Assembly: GCA_951394045.1 (NCBI GenBank)
Contig: OX595985.1
Span: forward strand, 2,480,001-2,544,000
Direction: 5' to 3'
DNA length: 64,000 nucleotides
DNA from: Nitzschia sp. DOCU1
Taxonomy: Eukaryota > Bacillariophyta > Bacillariophyceae > Bacillariales > Bacillariaceae
The translations under genes were made by a program, and so were the position numbers. This document shows positions 43,245 to 54,400 of the stretch, piece after piece. Under the pieces are notes generated by a model. That model was not told the DNA's origin, did no database searches, and worked only from the letters and a program-made list of their open reading frames with translations. Within the stretch, counting starts at the first letter, position 1; each line of letters opens with the position of its first letter.

Positions 43245-45324
43245 ATGAAAGTCAGTAGCACCTCTACTGTATTGTGTTTCAATATCAGCGCAGCACAACA
43301 ACCAGCCAACAAGGAGCTTCAAAATCAATTGAAGCTGTTACTGGGCGAAAATGGCCATCACCTTGTCCAAAAAACAGATTTCGTAAGTTTAACTTCAAGT
43401 CGGCGTGTGAACCAGCGATACTGCGAGCAGAAATGGTCTCATCCGGTGTAAACCCAACAACTGCAACAGGAGAAGGTTTGGGGCATATGGACAGTTTTTC
43501 ATCGTTTTCGTGGTGTCGCTGCTTCTTTCAATACGCCAATTTTTTGTGGTTTCGTCGCGATCCTCGTGGGCGTCAATCTACGGATCAAATCAGGAGACGG
43601 TAGACTATCCAGTGCAGTCCATCTTACCACAGTTGTCAAGCGCAAACTCGTCGATTTCTACAGTTCTCTTGTCGCTTCCAGAAGTTCTTGAGCCTACTAC
43701 ATCAGATGCGAACATGACATATTGCCGGGAAAAGCAGGAATGGTATAGCAAACCCCACATAGGCAACCTGGACTTGGGCAAAGCATTTGCTCATGTCGCA
43801 ATTTCCTCCAATCCACTGTCAGGCATTGATAACTTGCTTGACCAAACAATATGTCATAAAGACGGCCGTTTTAGGACGATCACGGCTGCATCTTGGAATC
43901 CATCGGATCCGGATATGCTAAATGACTGGGCCATAAAACTCATGTACCTTTCGATCCACGACCTTTTCCATCGGCCAGCGAGACAGGAGCATCACGAAAG
44001 ATCGCAATGTCCGAGTCAGATGTTTCCAAGCTTTGAGTACCAATGTCATGATGCCAAATATATGATTTGTGGCTTACCGGGTATCGGCATGGGTGCTTCA
44101 ATTCGACTAAGCGCCGTATCTGATGTCATTTTGGCGATTGCTCATGATCGAATTCCTTTGTTTGTTGCCAAATTGGACGCCGGGCAAGCATTTACAAGAG
44201 AGTTTTCACAGCTCTTCTCATGCGACCGACGGGATCCTCAGTGCATATTTCTCCCTATGTCGCCGTGTACTGTGCATTTGTCTGACTTGGAGAACCGCCA
44301 CGAATTCACCGAGCCCGAAATGCGATTTTCTAGAAAACGGGGCCAGTTCCCTGGAACATTAGGCGACGATCGGGTAATTATGTACAAACCAAAGACTCTT
44401 GCCGGTGGTTTCGCACAGGATCCGGTCTTTATGGGTGCCGTCCGTAAGAAGCTAGCAGACAGGGCTCTGCTTTTGATTGACGAGTGGTACGCTTCTTTGT
44501 CAGCACACAATGACGAAACAAATTCGAAACTTCGTTTTCTAAAAGCTGCGGCGCAAGACATCACAACCGATCGACCCATTCCCGAAAATGGCTATTCATA
44601 CTTGCAAGTCGCAAACCGGGCCAGTCATGTAGTTCTCATGTACTTGCTGCGAACAAATCCCATGGCACAAGCATCTTTGAACAAGCAACTGAGTGAAATT
44701 CTGCCACCATCGATATCTTCTGAATTCACCGTGGGCTTGCCCATTCGAGGATCGGACAAGTGTTACGCTGAAAGTACATGTCTGCCCTTCTCCCGATATA
44801 TGGATTTGGCCAAGGAGACGTGGCAAAATGTATCCAAGATGTTTCCCGGGGAGAGTGCTACTACTCGTGGCAAATTGATCCTTACGACCGAGGACAGAAA
44901 CATATTCGACCAGCGATTGGGATATACAGAAGACACGGGCTACCCACTCGATATTGTGGTAAATGGCTTGGATCCGATGCAGAGTTCTGGGCGTGCGCAT
45001 ACTTTTCGAAATAGCGCCGATCACATTGTGATAAGCAGTCTGCTGGCTCTCCAGATGCAGCTACACTCCAGCCATCTGTACGGAAACTGTTGCTCCAACT
45101 TCCACTTGATGTTGTTTGATTTGGCGAAGGAAGGCTGTGGGTTGACGAAGCAAGCGGTTTGTTTGCAAGAAACAACGGATTACCGAGTCTGTTGTATGTG
45201 GAGAAACGACGAAGGATGTGATGAGATCAAGCGCGAGTTCTTTGCGAACTTTGAAAGAGACACGAACAATGCGCTTGCAGAAAGCAGAAAGCGAATGAAT
45301 TTAACCGGTGGGGAAACATTCTAG
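43245..45324 (+). CDS. Fucosyltransferase-like (GT23/O-FucT-like) type II membrane protein
   Basis: The proposed exons are 43245-43382 and 43495-45324, joined in phase 0 by a 112-bp intron (GTAAGT...GGACAG); 655 aa. The second exon alone has no Met before its transmembrane segment (FFIVFVVSLLLSIRQFFVV), so an upstream exon is needed; this one fits but the acceptor is weak. The lumenal part has VGLPIRGSDKCYAESTCLPF followed by S-R-Y-M, resembling the H-x-R-R-T-D-K...E...EYM peptide of GDP-fucose-using transferases. Then come KLILTTEDRNIF and a C-terminal DHIVISSLLALQMQ...LYGNCCSNFHLML, placed like the donor-binding end of that fold. The Arg-Arg-Thr-Asp core is altered (Arg-Gly-Ser-Asp), so activity is uncertain. 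It lies immediately downstream of the copia 5' LTR. Confidence 0.55.
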
Positions 45325-45561
45325 TCTTCCCGACGGTTCGTGCAGCATCGCCAGGTCGTTGACAATTCGTAATAAAGATGGTTTGGATGGGAAGTATGCC
45401 GGTTGTCGATGAATGAATCATCGAAAAAGACTTGTGGCGAAGAAAAAAAAGATCGACTTTGTCGACTATGATTACGCTGCTGAAGTCTTTCTTATGATTT
45501 CTTCGGTAAGGGCAGAACTCAAGTTATCAGGATGATCTAACTTCTTCCCTGGATACAACAA

Positions 45562-46407
45562 TCAAATCTTTTCGATGTCTGGAGGCAATGTTCGGGAGAA
45601 AAGAGATGAGCTTGGCTTGTGTTTATGGTAGTGAAGATCTCCTTTCAAGCCTTTGTCTTCCGGTATAAGGGACTTCATTTCATCGGGTCGCATTGTCAAC
45701 GGTTTGATCCCAAAATGGTGCAGGGTATAACCCCACAGAGGTTGATCCCGCCACGAATCTAGTTCTTGTTTATATCTCTCCCAGAAGAACTCGCTCGCTT
45801 GTTGATAGTATGGATTGGTTGGGTCATAGCCTATCGATGAGAGATAAGAGGATGAAAAGCGGAGAACAAGTTAGGAGGGAGGTTGATCCATTCATTCGCC
45901 GTCGTCAAGGCTGGCACCTACCAAATACCGCATTCCAGTACAAAGTCGCATTATTATTCCAATCTGGAAGAGATTTCAGCCACTTCAAGCTTGCATCCAC
46001 ATGAGCTTGCGTATCTTTCCTTTGAGAAACGATGCGATCGAACTCCTCCGTCAAACTTGGACATGGATCATTTGGAAAGCGAGTTTGGATCAAACCAAAC
46101 TCGAAATTCTCCACAGCTAGTGCAATGCGTTCGAATTCGGATTGCCTTCCAAGGCGAGGATGGAACTGCCCATCCATATAAATGACGATCCGACATTCTT
46201 CTCGAATCGGTGCGTGGAATTTCCATGCAAGGAATTTGAGTCCACGGCTCATGGTGATGTGTCTTTGAATTGGTAGAAAGTCTTGATCCAACATCAAGAT
46301 CTTCTTCCAGCCTGGTGGCTCCTGCTGTGGCATATTTGTGAAGTAGTAGAATTCGTAATTTGAATTGTCGTTTCGAAGGCCGGATGCGATGGTTCTCCAA
46401 AGACAGA
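45562..46407 (-). CDS. Glycosyltransferase-like protein (TOD1/MUCI70-like pattern), 5' end unresolved
   Basis: Two exons are clear: 46407-45922 and 45830-45562, joined across a 91-bp intron to give WNAVFG-YDPTNPYYQQASEFFW. The visible part reads PPGWKKILMLDQDFLPIQRH, then FLAWKFHAPIREECRIVIYMDGQFHP, PNDPCPSLTEEFDRIV and DASLKWLKSLPD. The YMDG segment after a partially exposed sheet, with downstream Tyr/Glu-rich helices, resembles DUF616-type (TOD1/MUCI70) proteins; this is a weak resemblance. The exon starts after a strong acceptor (TTTTTTGCAG). An upstream frame from ATG 46675 (through HRPRVWIVAANAVLKK) could supply the 5' exon using a GTATTG donor at 46473. That exon contains a 13-base G run (plus strand 46545-46557) whose length may be misread. 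Confidence 0.5.
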
Positions 46408-46835
46408 CTGCAAAAAACAAATCTTTTCACTTCGATTCTTCGGGGATCCACCAACCATATCTTCTCCCAATACTCCCGCTACTCTTCTTGAGGACAGCGT
46501 TTGCAGCCACAATCCAAACACGGGGGCGATGGCACAAGTAAAAGCCCCCCCCCCCCCTGGTGACAGAAGGCGGGTTGCTCGAACTTTCGCCATTGGCCTC
46601 GTTGATGATTTCTTGCAGTGCTGTTGTTTGAGAAACGAACAAGGTCGAGCACTGACTGTGTTTAAACACGGTCATCGCTCAATGGATGCTCTGGATCGCT
46701 TTTTACATTGTCTTCTGACTCCTCTACGGTACATACGTTATCGGGAGCTTGCCGTCCCCACGTGTCCGTGTTCCGCATCACGTCTCATCGTACGATAGCG
46801 TAGACCGAAATTTCTGTTCGGTTCGCACGCTAACG

Positions 46836-46977
46836 TGAACTACGCGTGTGAAGCAATCAACTATCCATTATTATGAGGGCTACGAGTAGGCATGGAGGCC
46901 GACGAGCGATCTTGAATGAGGTTTGACATCCTCGTACGTCAGTCTAGAGGTGCGTAAGAGACACGTGGCGCATCACA
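46836..46977 (-). repeat. 3' LTR of the gypsy element
   Basis: 142 bp, plus strand TGAACTACGCG...GCGCATCACA. It is identical to the copy at 51662-51803 as far as I can compare. Confidence 0.92.
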
Positions 46978-47019
46978 CTCTCCCCAACCATGAGAAGCAT
47001 CGAATCGTTTTTGAAATCT

Positions 47020-50000
47020 TTAAACCGGTTTGATGCGTCGAATGTTAACGCGTTCCATCAAGTTAGGAGCACGGCGAAGTGTTACAGTTCCGTTCGCATG
47101 AACACGAGTGATCTCGTGAGGCCCAGTAAACAGAGGTCTCAACTTATCACCAGGTTTGCGTGGGCGTTCCAAATAGACTTGATGCCCAACACGAAAGTCA
47201 ACGGGTTTCCTTTTACGGTTGGCACGAAGAAGACGAACATCGATTTGAGCTTGACGAGCTTGCTTGAGCGTCTGAATGTCAGCAATCAACGGAATGTCGA
47301 GGAGCATGTCTCGTCCAAAGGTCAAAGCACCAGGGGAGAAACCACCGAGAGAAAGGTGTGCCGAACATCGCGTCGCATGCATGGCAGTGGCCAATGCGCT
47401 TTCAATCATCGTGTCAACTTCATCTTGTTTCTGTGGCGGTTTCAACTCGACATAAGTTCTCAAAACTTGTCCAACGGTCTTATGGACAGATTCAATCACA
47501 CCGTTCGCCTGCGGATTGTTCGAAGTCGTCGGCTTGCGTTTGATACCAGCCTTCTTGAGCAACGATTGGAACTCTTCACAAATAAACTCTGGTCCGTTGT
47601 CGTGGACGCATTCGAGCGGACGGGGATACCGCGAAAGATAGCCATTTTCAAAAGCCTTGGCGACAGTGAGGCCTTTCTTGTCATTGCAGCGATAAATTTC
47701 CAACAGGTTCAATACGGGTTCGATACAGGTCAACGCCTTGATATCCAGAGAGGTCTTGTTAACTTTCACTTTCCACGGCCCAATCATATCGACATGTACC
47801 TGCTGCCAGGGCAAAACATGAGAGATCTCGCGGATCGGCAATTCGCCGTCATTCTTTTACACAAGTCGCACTCAGCAACCAACCGTTTTGCTTCGATACC
47901 GATATTCGGATGAGAGAAGTGCCGTCGCACCGTTTTTTCCAACTTTGTCGCCGCTTCGGCGTGGCCCAACAGACCATGATAATATTTCAATATTGGTACC
48001 ACCATTGCTCGTGGTAAGGCTATCAGCCCACTGGCATCGCCAGAGTCGGATTCACCGACGCAGATGATCTCTGCTCCGCCCATTGGACGTTTTTTATATA
48101 TTTCAGGTTGTTCCAAAAGCATCGCTTGTAATGTCGCATCCGCGTTCTGATAATGTTCGATGGTATTGAAGTCGAAAGGATATCGATCTTCGTTATCAAA
48201 ACGGGGATAAAACAACAAACAATCGGTGAGTAAACAATCTGGTTCATCGAGCGGTCCAAAGTAATACTCATCGGTTCGCTTTTCTTCTTCGTCGGCATAC
48301 AACGATTCATTTGGAGTCGTTCTCTCCCCAACCGTGGGAGACGCATCGTCCGAACGGGGAACACGACTCAAGGCGTCAGCCACAACATTGTCTTTACCCT
48401 TTTTATAATGAAAGGTAACCCCAAAATCTTCCAACAACAATCGCCATCGCAAGACACGTTGTGTGGTGTACTGAGTCATGGAGTAAGTAAGATTCTTGTG
48501 ATCGGTGTAAACATCAAGTTTTGCACCGTAGAGCATTGTTCGGAACGTTTTCAGAGTTTCGACAATACTCAAAAGTTCTTTCTCAATTGTCGTATAATTC
48601 ATCTGAGCAGCGGTCAACTTGCGAGAGTAGTATGCAACTGGATGACCTTCTTGTAGGATCACCGCACCCAATTGGTAATCCGAGGAATCAGTTTCGATTG
48701 CAAAACCCTTGTTGTGGTCGGGATATCGCAGTAGTGTATCCATAACAGCTAGCGATTTCATTTCTTCGAAAGCTTCGTCACAAGCAGGCGTCCATTCAAA
48801 CGTAGTCTTCCCTGTAAGCGCTGTAAGGGGAGCAAGAACATGAGAACGCCTGGGCCACATATCTCGATAAAAATTAACCAATCCTAGGAAGGATCGGAGT
48901 TCCTTCACGTTCTTCGGCTTTTGCATCTTGAGGATCGAATCAACTTTTTTCTTCCAAGGTTTAATTCCTGTCGGCGTAAGCCAGTAACCGAGGAAGTCCG
49001 TTTCTTTGACCGCCCACTCGCACTTTCTTGGATTGATCGTGAAATTATGTTGTTCCAGGATCGTCAGAACTTTATCCAATAGCGCGACATGCTCGTCCCA
49101 AGAATTGCTGAAACAAGCAATGTCATCGATGTAGATCTCGATGTCTTTGACTGCCGCTAGGACTCGTTCCATGATTTCTTGAGCCGCATCTGGACTAATC
49201 GACAATCCCATAGGCAGACGATTGTAACGATACAATCCAAACGGCGTAGCAATAACGCAGAGATTCTTGGCTTGTTCCGAGAGTTCGAAAGTGTAGTACT
49301 GCATGGATATATCCAATTTCGTCAGGAACTTGTATCCCGTTCGACGAGAGAGGATATCACCAATGCGTGGAATCGGATATGCCTTTCGCTTGATAGCTTT
49401 ATTTAAAGCTCGAAAGTCCGATATCCAGCGCACGCTGCCGTCCTTCTTGGGGATTATAAATGATCCTGCAATCCATTCTGAAGGACCGGTTCGAGACAGA
49501 ACACCTTCGCCTTCCAATCGATCCAGCTCCTTTTTAAACACATCCAAATGCGTTCTGGGCACTGGATAGGTGCGAGCACGATACGCTGGAACCGTAGGGT
49601 CCAGTTCCAAATCAATTTTCTCATTCGGAAAAACCTTCAACTTGCCGTCAAACAACTTTGTATATTTCTGTAGTACTCTCTTGAGATCTCGTTTTTGAGA
49701 AGAAGACAAGTGAGAACACGAATTCACAACTTCCGTCACATCGACCTTCTTGTAATTACTTTCCGAAATCGTTTTCGAATGGTAGCCAGAAGCATCGACT
49801 CTTCCAATCGTATCAGACCGATAAAGATCGTCATTCTGTTTGGAGAGCGAGGGAACAACCACCATCTTATTTTCTTGCATCGGCAAAATCTTATTGTCCC
49901 ATTCGATGATCTTTTGCTTAAAGTCGAGAATAATACCCAACTCGATTAACACCTTGCGGCCAATAACGGCATCGTATCGGCATGGTGCATCGAACACGTG

Positions 50001-50309
50001 TAGACCCATTTCTAACACGGTTCGGTGAGGATCCAGTTCTTGTAGCCTTGTATCTTTGAGCCAGATTAACTCATTTGCCTTGAATTTCCCTGCCAACGTG
50101 GAGCCTGTGATGGCGGGAACCTTGAAGATCTGAAGGTCCTTCCCCTGAAGAACCGAGCGCTTGATCCAAGACGTAGTAGAACCAGAATCCAGGAGAACAT
50201 GTAATGTATGATTTTTATTTTTGTTTTCGAATGATAATGTAGTAACGGGGACATAGTCCAACTCAGTCATGTTCTTCCCCACAAGAACATCAACTTGTCG
50301 CACCGGCTG
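47020..50309 (-). CDS. Gypsy Pol: protease, reverse transcriptase, RNase H, integrase (frameshifted)
   Basis: The frame runs directly on from gag through one TGA (50312-50310) and stays open to 47784. The aspartic protease has LLDSGSTTSWI. RT has SEWIAGSFIIPKKDGSVRW, FLTKLDISMQYYTF and the YIDD catalytic box. RNase H has ETDSSDYQLGAVI and YTDHKNL. The integrase zinc region keeps H-H-C-C (LLGHAEAATK...CDLCKRM). The integrase core continues in another frame (about 47850-47020) with Asp, Asp and Glu in VHVDMIGPW, CVHDNGPEF and ANGVIESVH, and a C-terminal chromatin-proximal tail. The shift is -1 (or +2) between the zinc region and the core, with the overlap at about 47784-47860. A programmed shift there would be unusual, so a single-base mutation is favoured. 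Confidence 0.88.
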
Positions 50310-51536
50310 TCACCACTGGTCTTCACCATAGTACTCTTCTTCTTCATATCCATTCGCGAAGTAAGCTTCTTGATCTGGAATTTCTTCTTGATAATCTTCA
50401 TCTTGATTGTTGGCACCAGAGCTTGCCAAATAATTGTCTTGACCCTGAATGTTTTCATTTGGGTGTTCTTCATAACCCGCGCCATCATCCACATAGTGGG
50501 CGCCTTGAACAGCAACTCGTTGAAAACGACCACCACCACGGTTTCCGCCAAAACGTCCAGGGTAACCGGCAAAACGCCCCGGAGATTGACTAGAACCTTG
50601 TGATCCTGTCGACACACGAGAAGGAGGGGTGTTCAAACGACGATATTGATTCGGAGGTGTAGCGTATGCCACGTTTCCTGGAGTTCCTTGATTTTGAGAG
50701 TAATTACCGCGGCCTTGATAGCCACCATAGTAACCACCTCGTCCTTGATAGTTGCCACGATAATAACCACGGCCTTGAAAGCCGCGTCCTTGATTTCCTT
50801 GATAGCGACCACGCCCCCGGCCACCACGTGTATCATTGTTGTTGTTGTTGCGAATGCGATTTTCAATTTCTTCCTGCTCCGCAAAGTAATCTACAATCGT
50901 CTCAAAAGACGACTGAAAGTTCAAGTTGCTCCGCGCAAAGCTGTCCTTCCAATTCTGTCGCATTGCCGTATGAAAGAGAAACTTGAGGGCGTTGTCATCG
51001 TAAGGCTTGTTCCCATTTGCCGAGGGAAACCACCTCATAAGGTTGTTCAAAAACATGTATCTTGCCGCCAGTTCCTTGCAAGAGAGACGGAACGGTTTTG
51101 GCGTCGTATCCATGTACAACTTCTGCTTCATTAGATCGGAGTCCCGTAGGAACTTCGAAATAAAGTCCGCAATAGCCGCATTGAATGTCTCTAGGGTCTC
51201 CGTATCTTGTAGGGCCTTGACGACGTCCCATTGATCGCGAATCGGGCCACCGAGGCATTCGCGAAACTTGGCAAACCTGAGCGGTCCATTCGTCAGGTTG
51301 AGTCGCCCGGCGCCTGCGACATCGTTGAATTCTTCAACGGTCCGAAGAATAAGCTCGATATTGAGCTTATCGGCCATTGGAACTTCCATTTTACGTTTCT
51401 CACGAACCGGATTGGCTGCCGTGCCAATGTTCACCGTATGAACAACATGTGCATGTCTTACTTCTGCCATAGTCAACTCCGATCGAAGCGGAATGACAGG
51501 CGCTTGAGTAGCTGCAGCAGTAGCCGAAGGATTCAT
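50310..51536 (-). CDS. Gypsy Gag with RGG/RG-rich nucleic-acid-binding tail
   Basis: 408 aa from ATG 51536. A capsid-like helical region includes AMADKLNIEL-type and LRDSDLMKQKLYM segments. After IENRIRNNNN comes an Arg/Gly/Tyr repeat region (GGRGRGRYQGNQGRGFQGRG and similar), then an acidic Tyr-rich end (EEEYYGEDQW). No CCHC zinc knuckle is present, so RNA packaging probably relies on the RGG-type tail. The stop is TGA followed by CAGCCG, in the same frame as pol. Confidence 0.85.
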   Translation of the reverse strand: MNPSATAAATQAPVIPLRSELTMAEVRHAHVVHTVNIGTAANPVREKRKMEVPMADKLNIELILRTVEEFNDVAGAGRLNLTNGPLRFAKFRECLGGPIRDQWDVVKALQDTETLETFNAAIADFISKFLRDSDLMKQKLYMDTTPKPFRLSCKELAARYMFLNNLMRWFPSANGNKPYDDNALKFLFHTAMRQNWKDSFARSNLNFQSSFETIVDYFAEQEEIENRIRNNNNNDTRGGRGRGRYQGNQGRGFQGRGYYRGNYQGRGGYYGGYQGRGNYSQNQGTPGNVAYATPPNQYRRLNTPPSRVSTGSQGSSQSPGRFAGYPGRFGGNRGGGRFQRVAVQGAHYVDDGAGYEEHPNENIQGQDNYLASSGANNQDEDYQEEIPDQEAYFANGYEEEEYYGEDQW

Positions 51537-51661
51537 GTGAGAAGTTAGACAAACTCGCAATAGGGAGAGGATGTTATTAGCTTGACAGGTGAATCGATTT
51601 TCGATTTTCCTTACGTAGGGGATAGTACAGATTGTACGCGAACTTGCTTCTGAATTCAGAG

Positions 51662-51803
51662 TGAACTACGCGTGTGAAGCAATCAACTATCCATTATTAT
51701 GAGGGCTACGAGTAGGCATGGAGGCCGACGAGCGATCTTGAATGAGGTTTGACATCCTCGTACGTCAGTCTAGAGGTGCGTAAGAGACACGTGGCGCATC
51801 ACA
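51662..51803 (-). repeat. 5' LTR of the gypsy element
   Basis: 142 bp, identical by eye to 46836-46977. On the minus strand it is followed by CTCTGAATTCAGAAGC, where the primer-binding site should lie; I could not assign the tRNA. Confidence 0.92.
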
Positions 51804-52034
51804 ACGAAGAACATATGTATCAACTTATCCATTGACACGTACATACATGGCAACATTATAACGCTGTTCATAACAACCGAACAGCGACCACGATAGAGCG
51901 CGTGGTCGTGCTCCCTCTCTCTTCTTTTGGTGTCTCTTGGCAAGCCAACGATGGTGATAGTCATTGTAACCACAACATTCATTCGATCTCTTCTTTGGCT
52001 ATCCTTCAAGGAATATTAACAATCGATTCTTACC

Positions 52035-53268
52035 ATGGCAGAAGATCGTACTTCGGAATTCCTGTCGCTAGCCCGCAGTTTGCCGGCGGTCCCCAAACCA
52101 CCGGACACTGCCGGTTCCACCTTGTCTGGAAATGCCACTGGGCGGTATGGTCGCGAGGCTTCCTCGTATTCACAATTAAAAGACTTTCATGCCACAGCTG
52201 GTGGAATTTCACGGGACATAGCCTCGACATCGACGCTTCTGGCGGAATTAACGCAAATGGTCCGGCAAAAGTCCTTGTTTCAAGACGATACGCGCAAGGT
52301 GAATGATTTGGTAATGCGCATCAAGGCGTCGATTGAAAATTTGAATGGACGATTAGACGATGCCGGACGACAAATTGCACAGCAAAACCGCTCGTTAGGT
52401 AAGAATTCTCAAGCGGGACAAGAAGCTAGCAATGTAGTGGGGCAGCTCAAGGAAGAATTTGGCGAGGCTGCGGCGGGCTTTAAAAAGGTGTTACAGCAGC
52501 GCACCGATGTGCTCAAGGAAACCGATGACCGAAAGCGACAAATTTATGGACAAACAAAAGATGATGACATGTCGATTCCTATTTTGAATTTGGAGAATAA
52601 ACCGCCAGTCTATGATGACATGTCCATGGGCATGGGAGGTTTCCCCACACTGGACCTTACCAGTGGAATGACAGCGGGGGAATCGACGTCCAGTGGCTCT
52701 CAACTACCACGTCCTCGTAAGTATCTTTGTTATGCATGCATGTTGAAATGATATTGAGTTTTAACTTATGGATGCTGTTGTATCGCTTGTATTCAATTCT
52801 ATAGACGGCGCTTCATCCTATGATGGTATGCGGTTACGAAAGACGACTAGCGATCCGATGACAACGTACTCGGGTGGAGCGTCATCCTATTATGGTAGAC
52901 AGGATTCCACACCCCTTACACCATGGGATATCCAGCGCATGGAACAAGAATCGGGCCAGGATCTAATGATGCAATTGATTCCGGATCAGAATTACTTGGC
53001 TCAACGAGCAGATGCCATGGAGCAAGTCGAATCGCATATCGTCGAGTTGGGAACCATTTTCAACAAACTTGCTGTCATGGTCAACGAGCACAAGGATATG
53101 GTACAACGAGTAGAAGACAATGTGGATGACGCCAATGCCACTATCAATCTGAGTTTGAATACGCTCGCAGACACTCTGACAAGCCTTCAAACGAATCGGG
53201 CGCTCTTCTTCAAAGTCTTTGGAATTCTGGTCACTTTTATCATTATGTTCATTGTATTTTTTGCATAG
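52035..53268 (+). CDS. STX5: Qa-SNARE syntaxin-5 (Sed5)
   Basis: Exons are 52035-52716 and 52805-53268, with a GTAAGT...TATAG intron of 88 bp; 381 aa. Syntaxin-5/Sed5 mediates ER-Golgi and intra-Golgi fusion. The N-terminus has DRTSEF, the Sed5-type peptide that binds Sec1/Munc18 protein Sly1. The Habc-like helical region follows (STLLAELTQMVRQKSLFQDD). The SNARE motif lies at about 290-355, from QRADAMEQVESHIVELGTIF through LAVMVNEHKDMVQRVEDNV; the zero-layer Gln falls in the middle of it (MVQRVE). It ends in a C-terminal anchor (FFKVFGILVTFIIMFIVFFA). The linker is rich in Gly, Ser, Met and Asp. It starts 231 bases beyond the gypsy LTR. Confidence 0.95.
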
Positions 53269-53510
53269 TCCTGACAAAATTAGAAGGAAATTGTATTATC
53301 TTTTCGACATTTACCACTAGCAGAGATAGCATGGGTTTTCTGCCACTATTATTACGTGGGATGTACTACCTTCACCGATTGCCAATAATCCTATTGATTT
53401 ATTCCCGCCAGGACTCAATATCCAATGACGTCACACAAACATCACATTTTTGGGGGGCGTTTTTGCGGGACCCATTCGGTGCTGGTACCGTCTTTTGGCT
53501 TTTAGGAACC

Positions 53511-53850
53511 AATCATATCACTTGAAAACGCGCGTATTGCGCGGGGTAAAAGCCAAAAGACTGCGCGAATTGCGCGTGATCGACCAATCATATCACAGGG
53601 TAAAAGCCAAAAGACTGCGCGAATTGCGCGCGATCGACCAATCATATCACAGGGTAAAAGCCAAAAGACTGCGCGAATTGCGCGCGATCGACCAATCATA
53701 TCACAGGGTAAAAGCCAAAAGACTGCGCAAATTGCGCGCGATCGACCAATCATATCAACAGGGCAAAGCCAAAAGACTGCGCAAATTGCACGCAATCGAC
53801 CAATCATATCAACAGGGCAAAGCCAAAAGACTGCGCGAATGCGCGTACAA
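53511..53850. repeat. 54-bp minisatellite, about 6 copies
   Basis: The unit includes GCGCGAATTGCGCGCGATCG, CCAATCATATCACAGGG and TAAAAGCCAAAAGACT. Copies 1-4 are nearly identical; copies 5-6 carry CAACAGGGCAAAG variants. As 54 is 18 codons, both strands have open frames across the array, but neither looks like a real protein. The palindromic GCGCGAATTGCGCG block is the most conserved part. Confidence 0.88.
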
Positions 53851-53929
53851 GCTCATAACCTGAAGGGCACCAAATCAATCGACTAATACCGCCTAAACAA
53901 ACATTCATCCATTGTTGTTGCTACTGGGT

Positions 53930-54400
53930 GAAATCAACATGAATGCGAAAATGCGACAATGCGAGAATCGGACAACTACAACCGACACAACAAACACGAG
54001 AATGTGTGAATGAGTGAATGACAAAGAACATGACAAACACGAGAATGCAAGAATCCAACAACCACAACGAACACGGCAAACACGAGAACGCAAGAATACA
54101 AGAATCCGACAGCTACAACAAACACAACAAACACTGCGAGAATCCAACAACTACAACAAACATGACAAACACAAGAATGCGAGAATCCGACAACCACAAC
54201 GAAGACGACAAACACAAGAACACGAGAATGCGAGAATCTGACAACTACAACAAAGACAACAAACACGAGAATGCAAGAATGCATCAATGACAAAGAACAA
54301 GACAAAACAAGAACACGAGAATGCGAGCATGCGACATGGAGTATGATGCGACAACGACAACGAACACAACAAACACAAGAATGCGAGAATACGAGAAATT
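53930..54400. repeat. Degenerate CACGAGAATGCGAGAATC / ACAACAAACAC repeat
   Basis: Imperfect units of about 35-50 bases built from AACACGAGAATGCGAGAATC and CGACAACTACAACAAACAC motifs, with purine/cytosine-rich strand bias (very few T on the plus strand). No gene is supported. Confidence 0.75.

Larger units (their letters stand above)
46836..51803 (-). mobile_element. Ty3/gypsy LTR retrotransposon, minus orientation
   Basis: The element is 4968 bp with two 142-bp LTRs (46836-46977 and 51662-51803) that are identical by eye and have TG...CA ends. ACG or AACG flanks both sides, a probable short target duplication. On the minus strand the order is gag, protease, RT, RNase H, integrase, with a polypurine-like TTGGGGAGAG just before the 3' LTR. 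RT before integrase makes it gypsy-type. The young LTRs contrast with a frameshift in integrase, so this copy may depend on other copies for integration. Confidence 0.93.

Noticed and set aside
50310..50312. Selenocysteine at the gag-pol UGA
   Set aside because: No SECIS-like hairpin was sought successfully, and a conserved catalytic role for the residue is not expected between Gag and protease; simple read-through is more likely.
53511..53850. CRISPR array
   Set aside because: Units are contiguous with no unique spacers, and the DNA is eukaryotic.
53450..53863. 137-aa frame across the 54-bp repeat (and 101 aa on the other strand)
   Set aside because: Open only because the unit is a multiple of three; no ATG in good context on the plus strand and no protein-like composition change.
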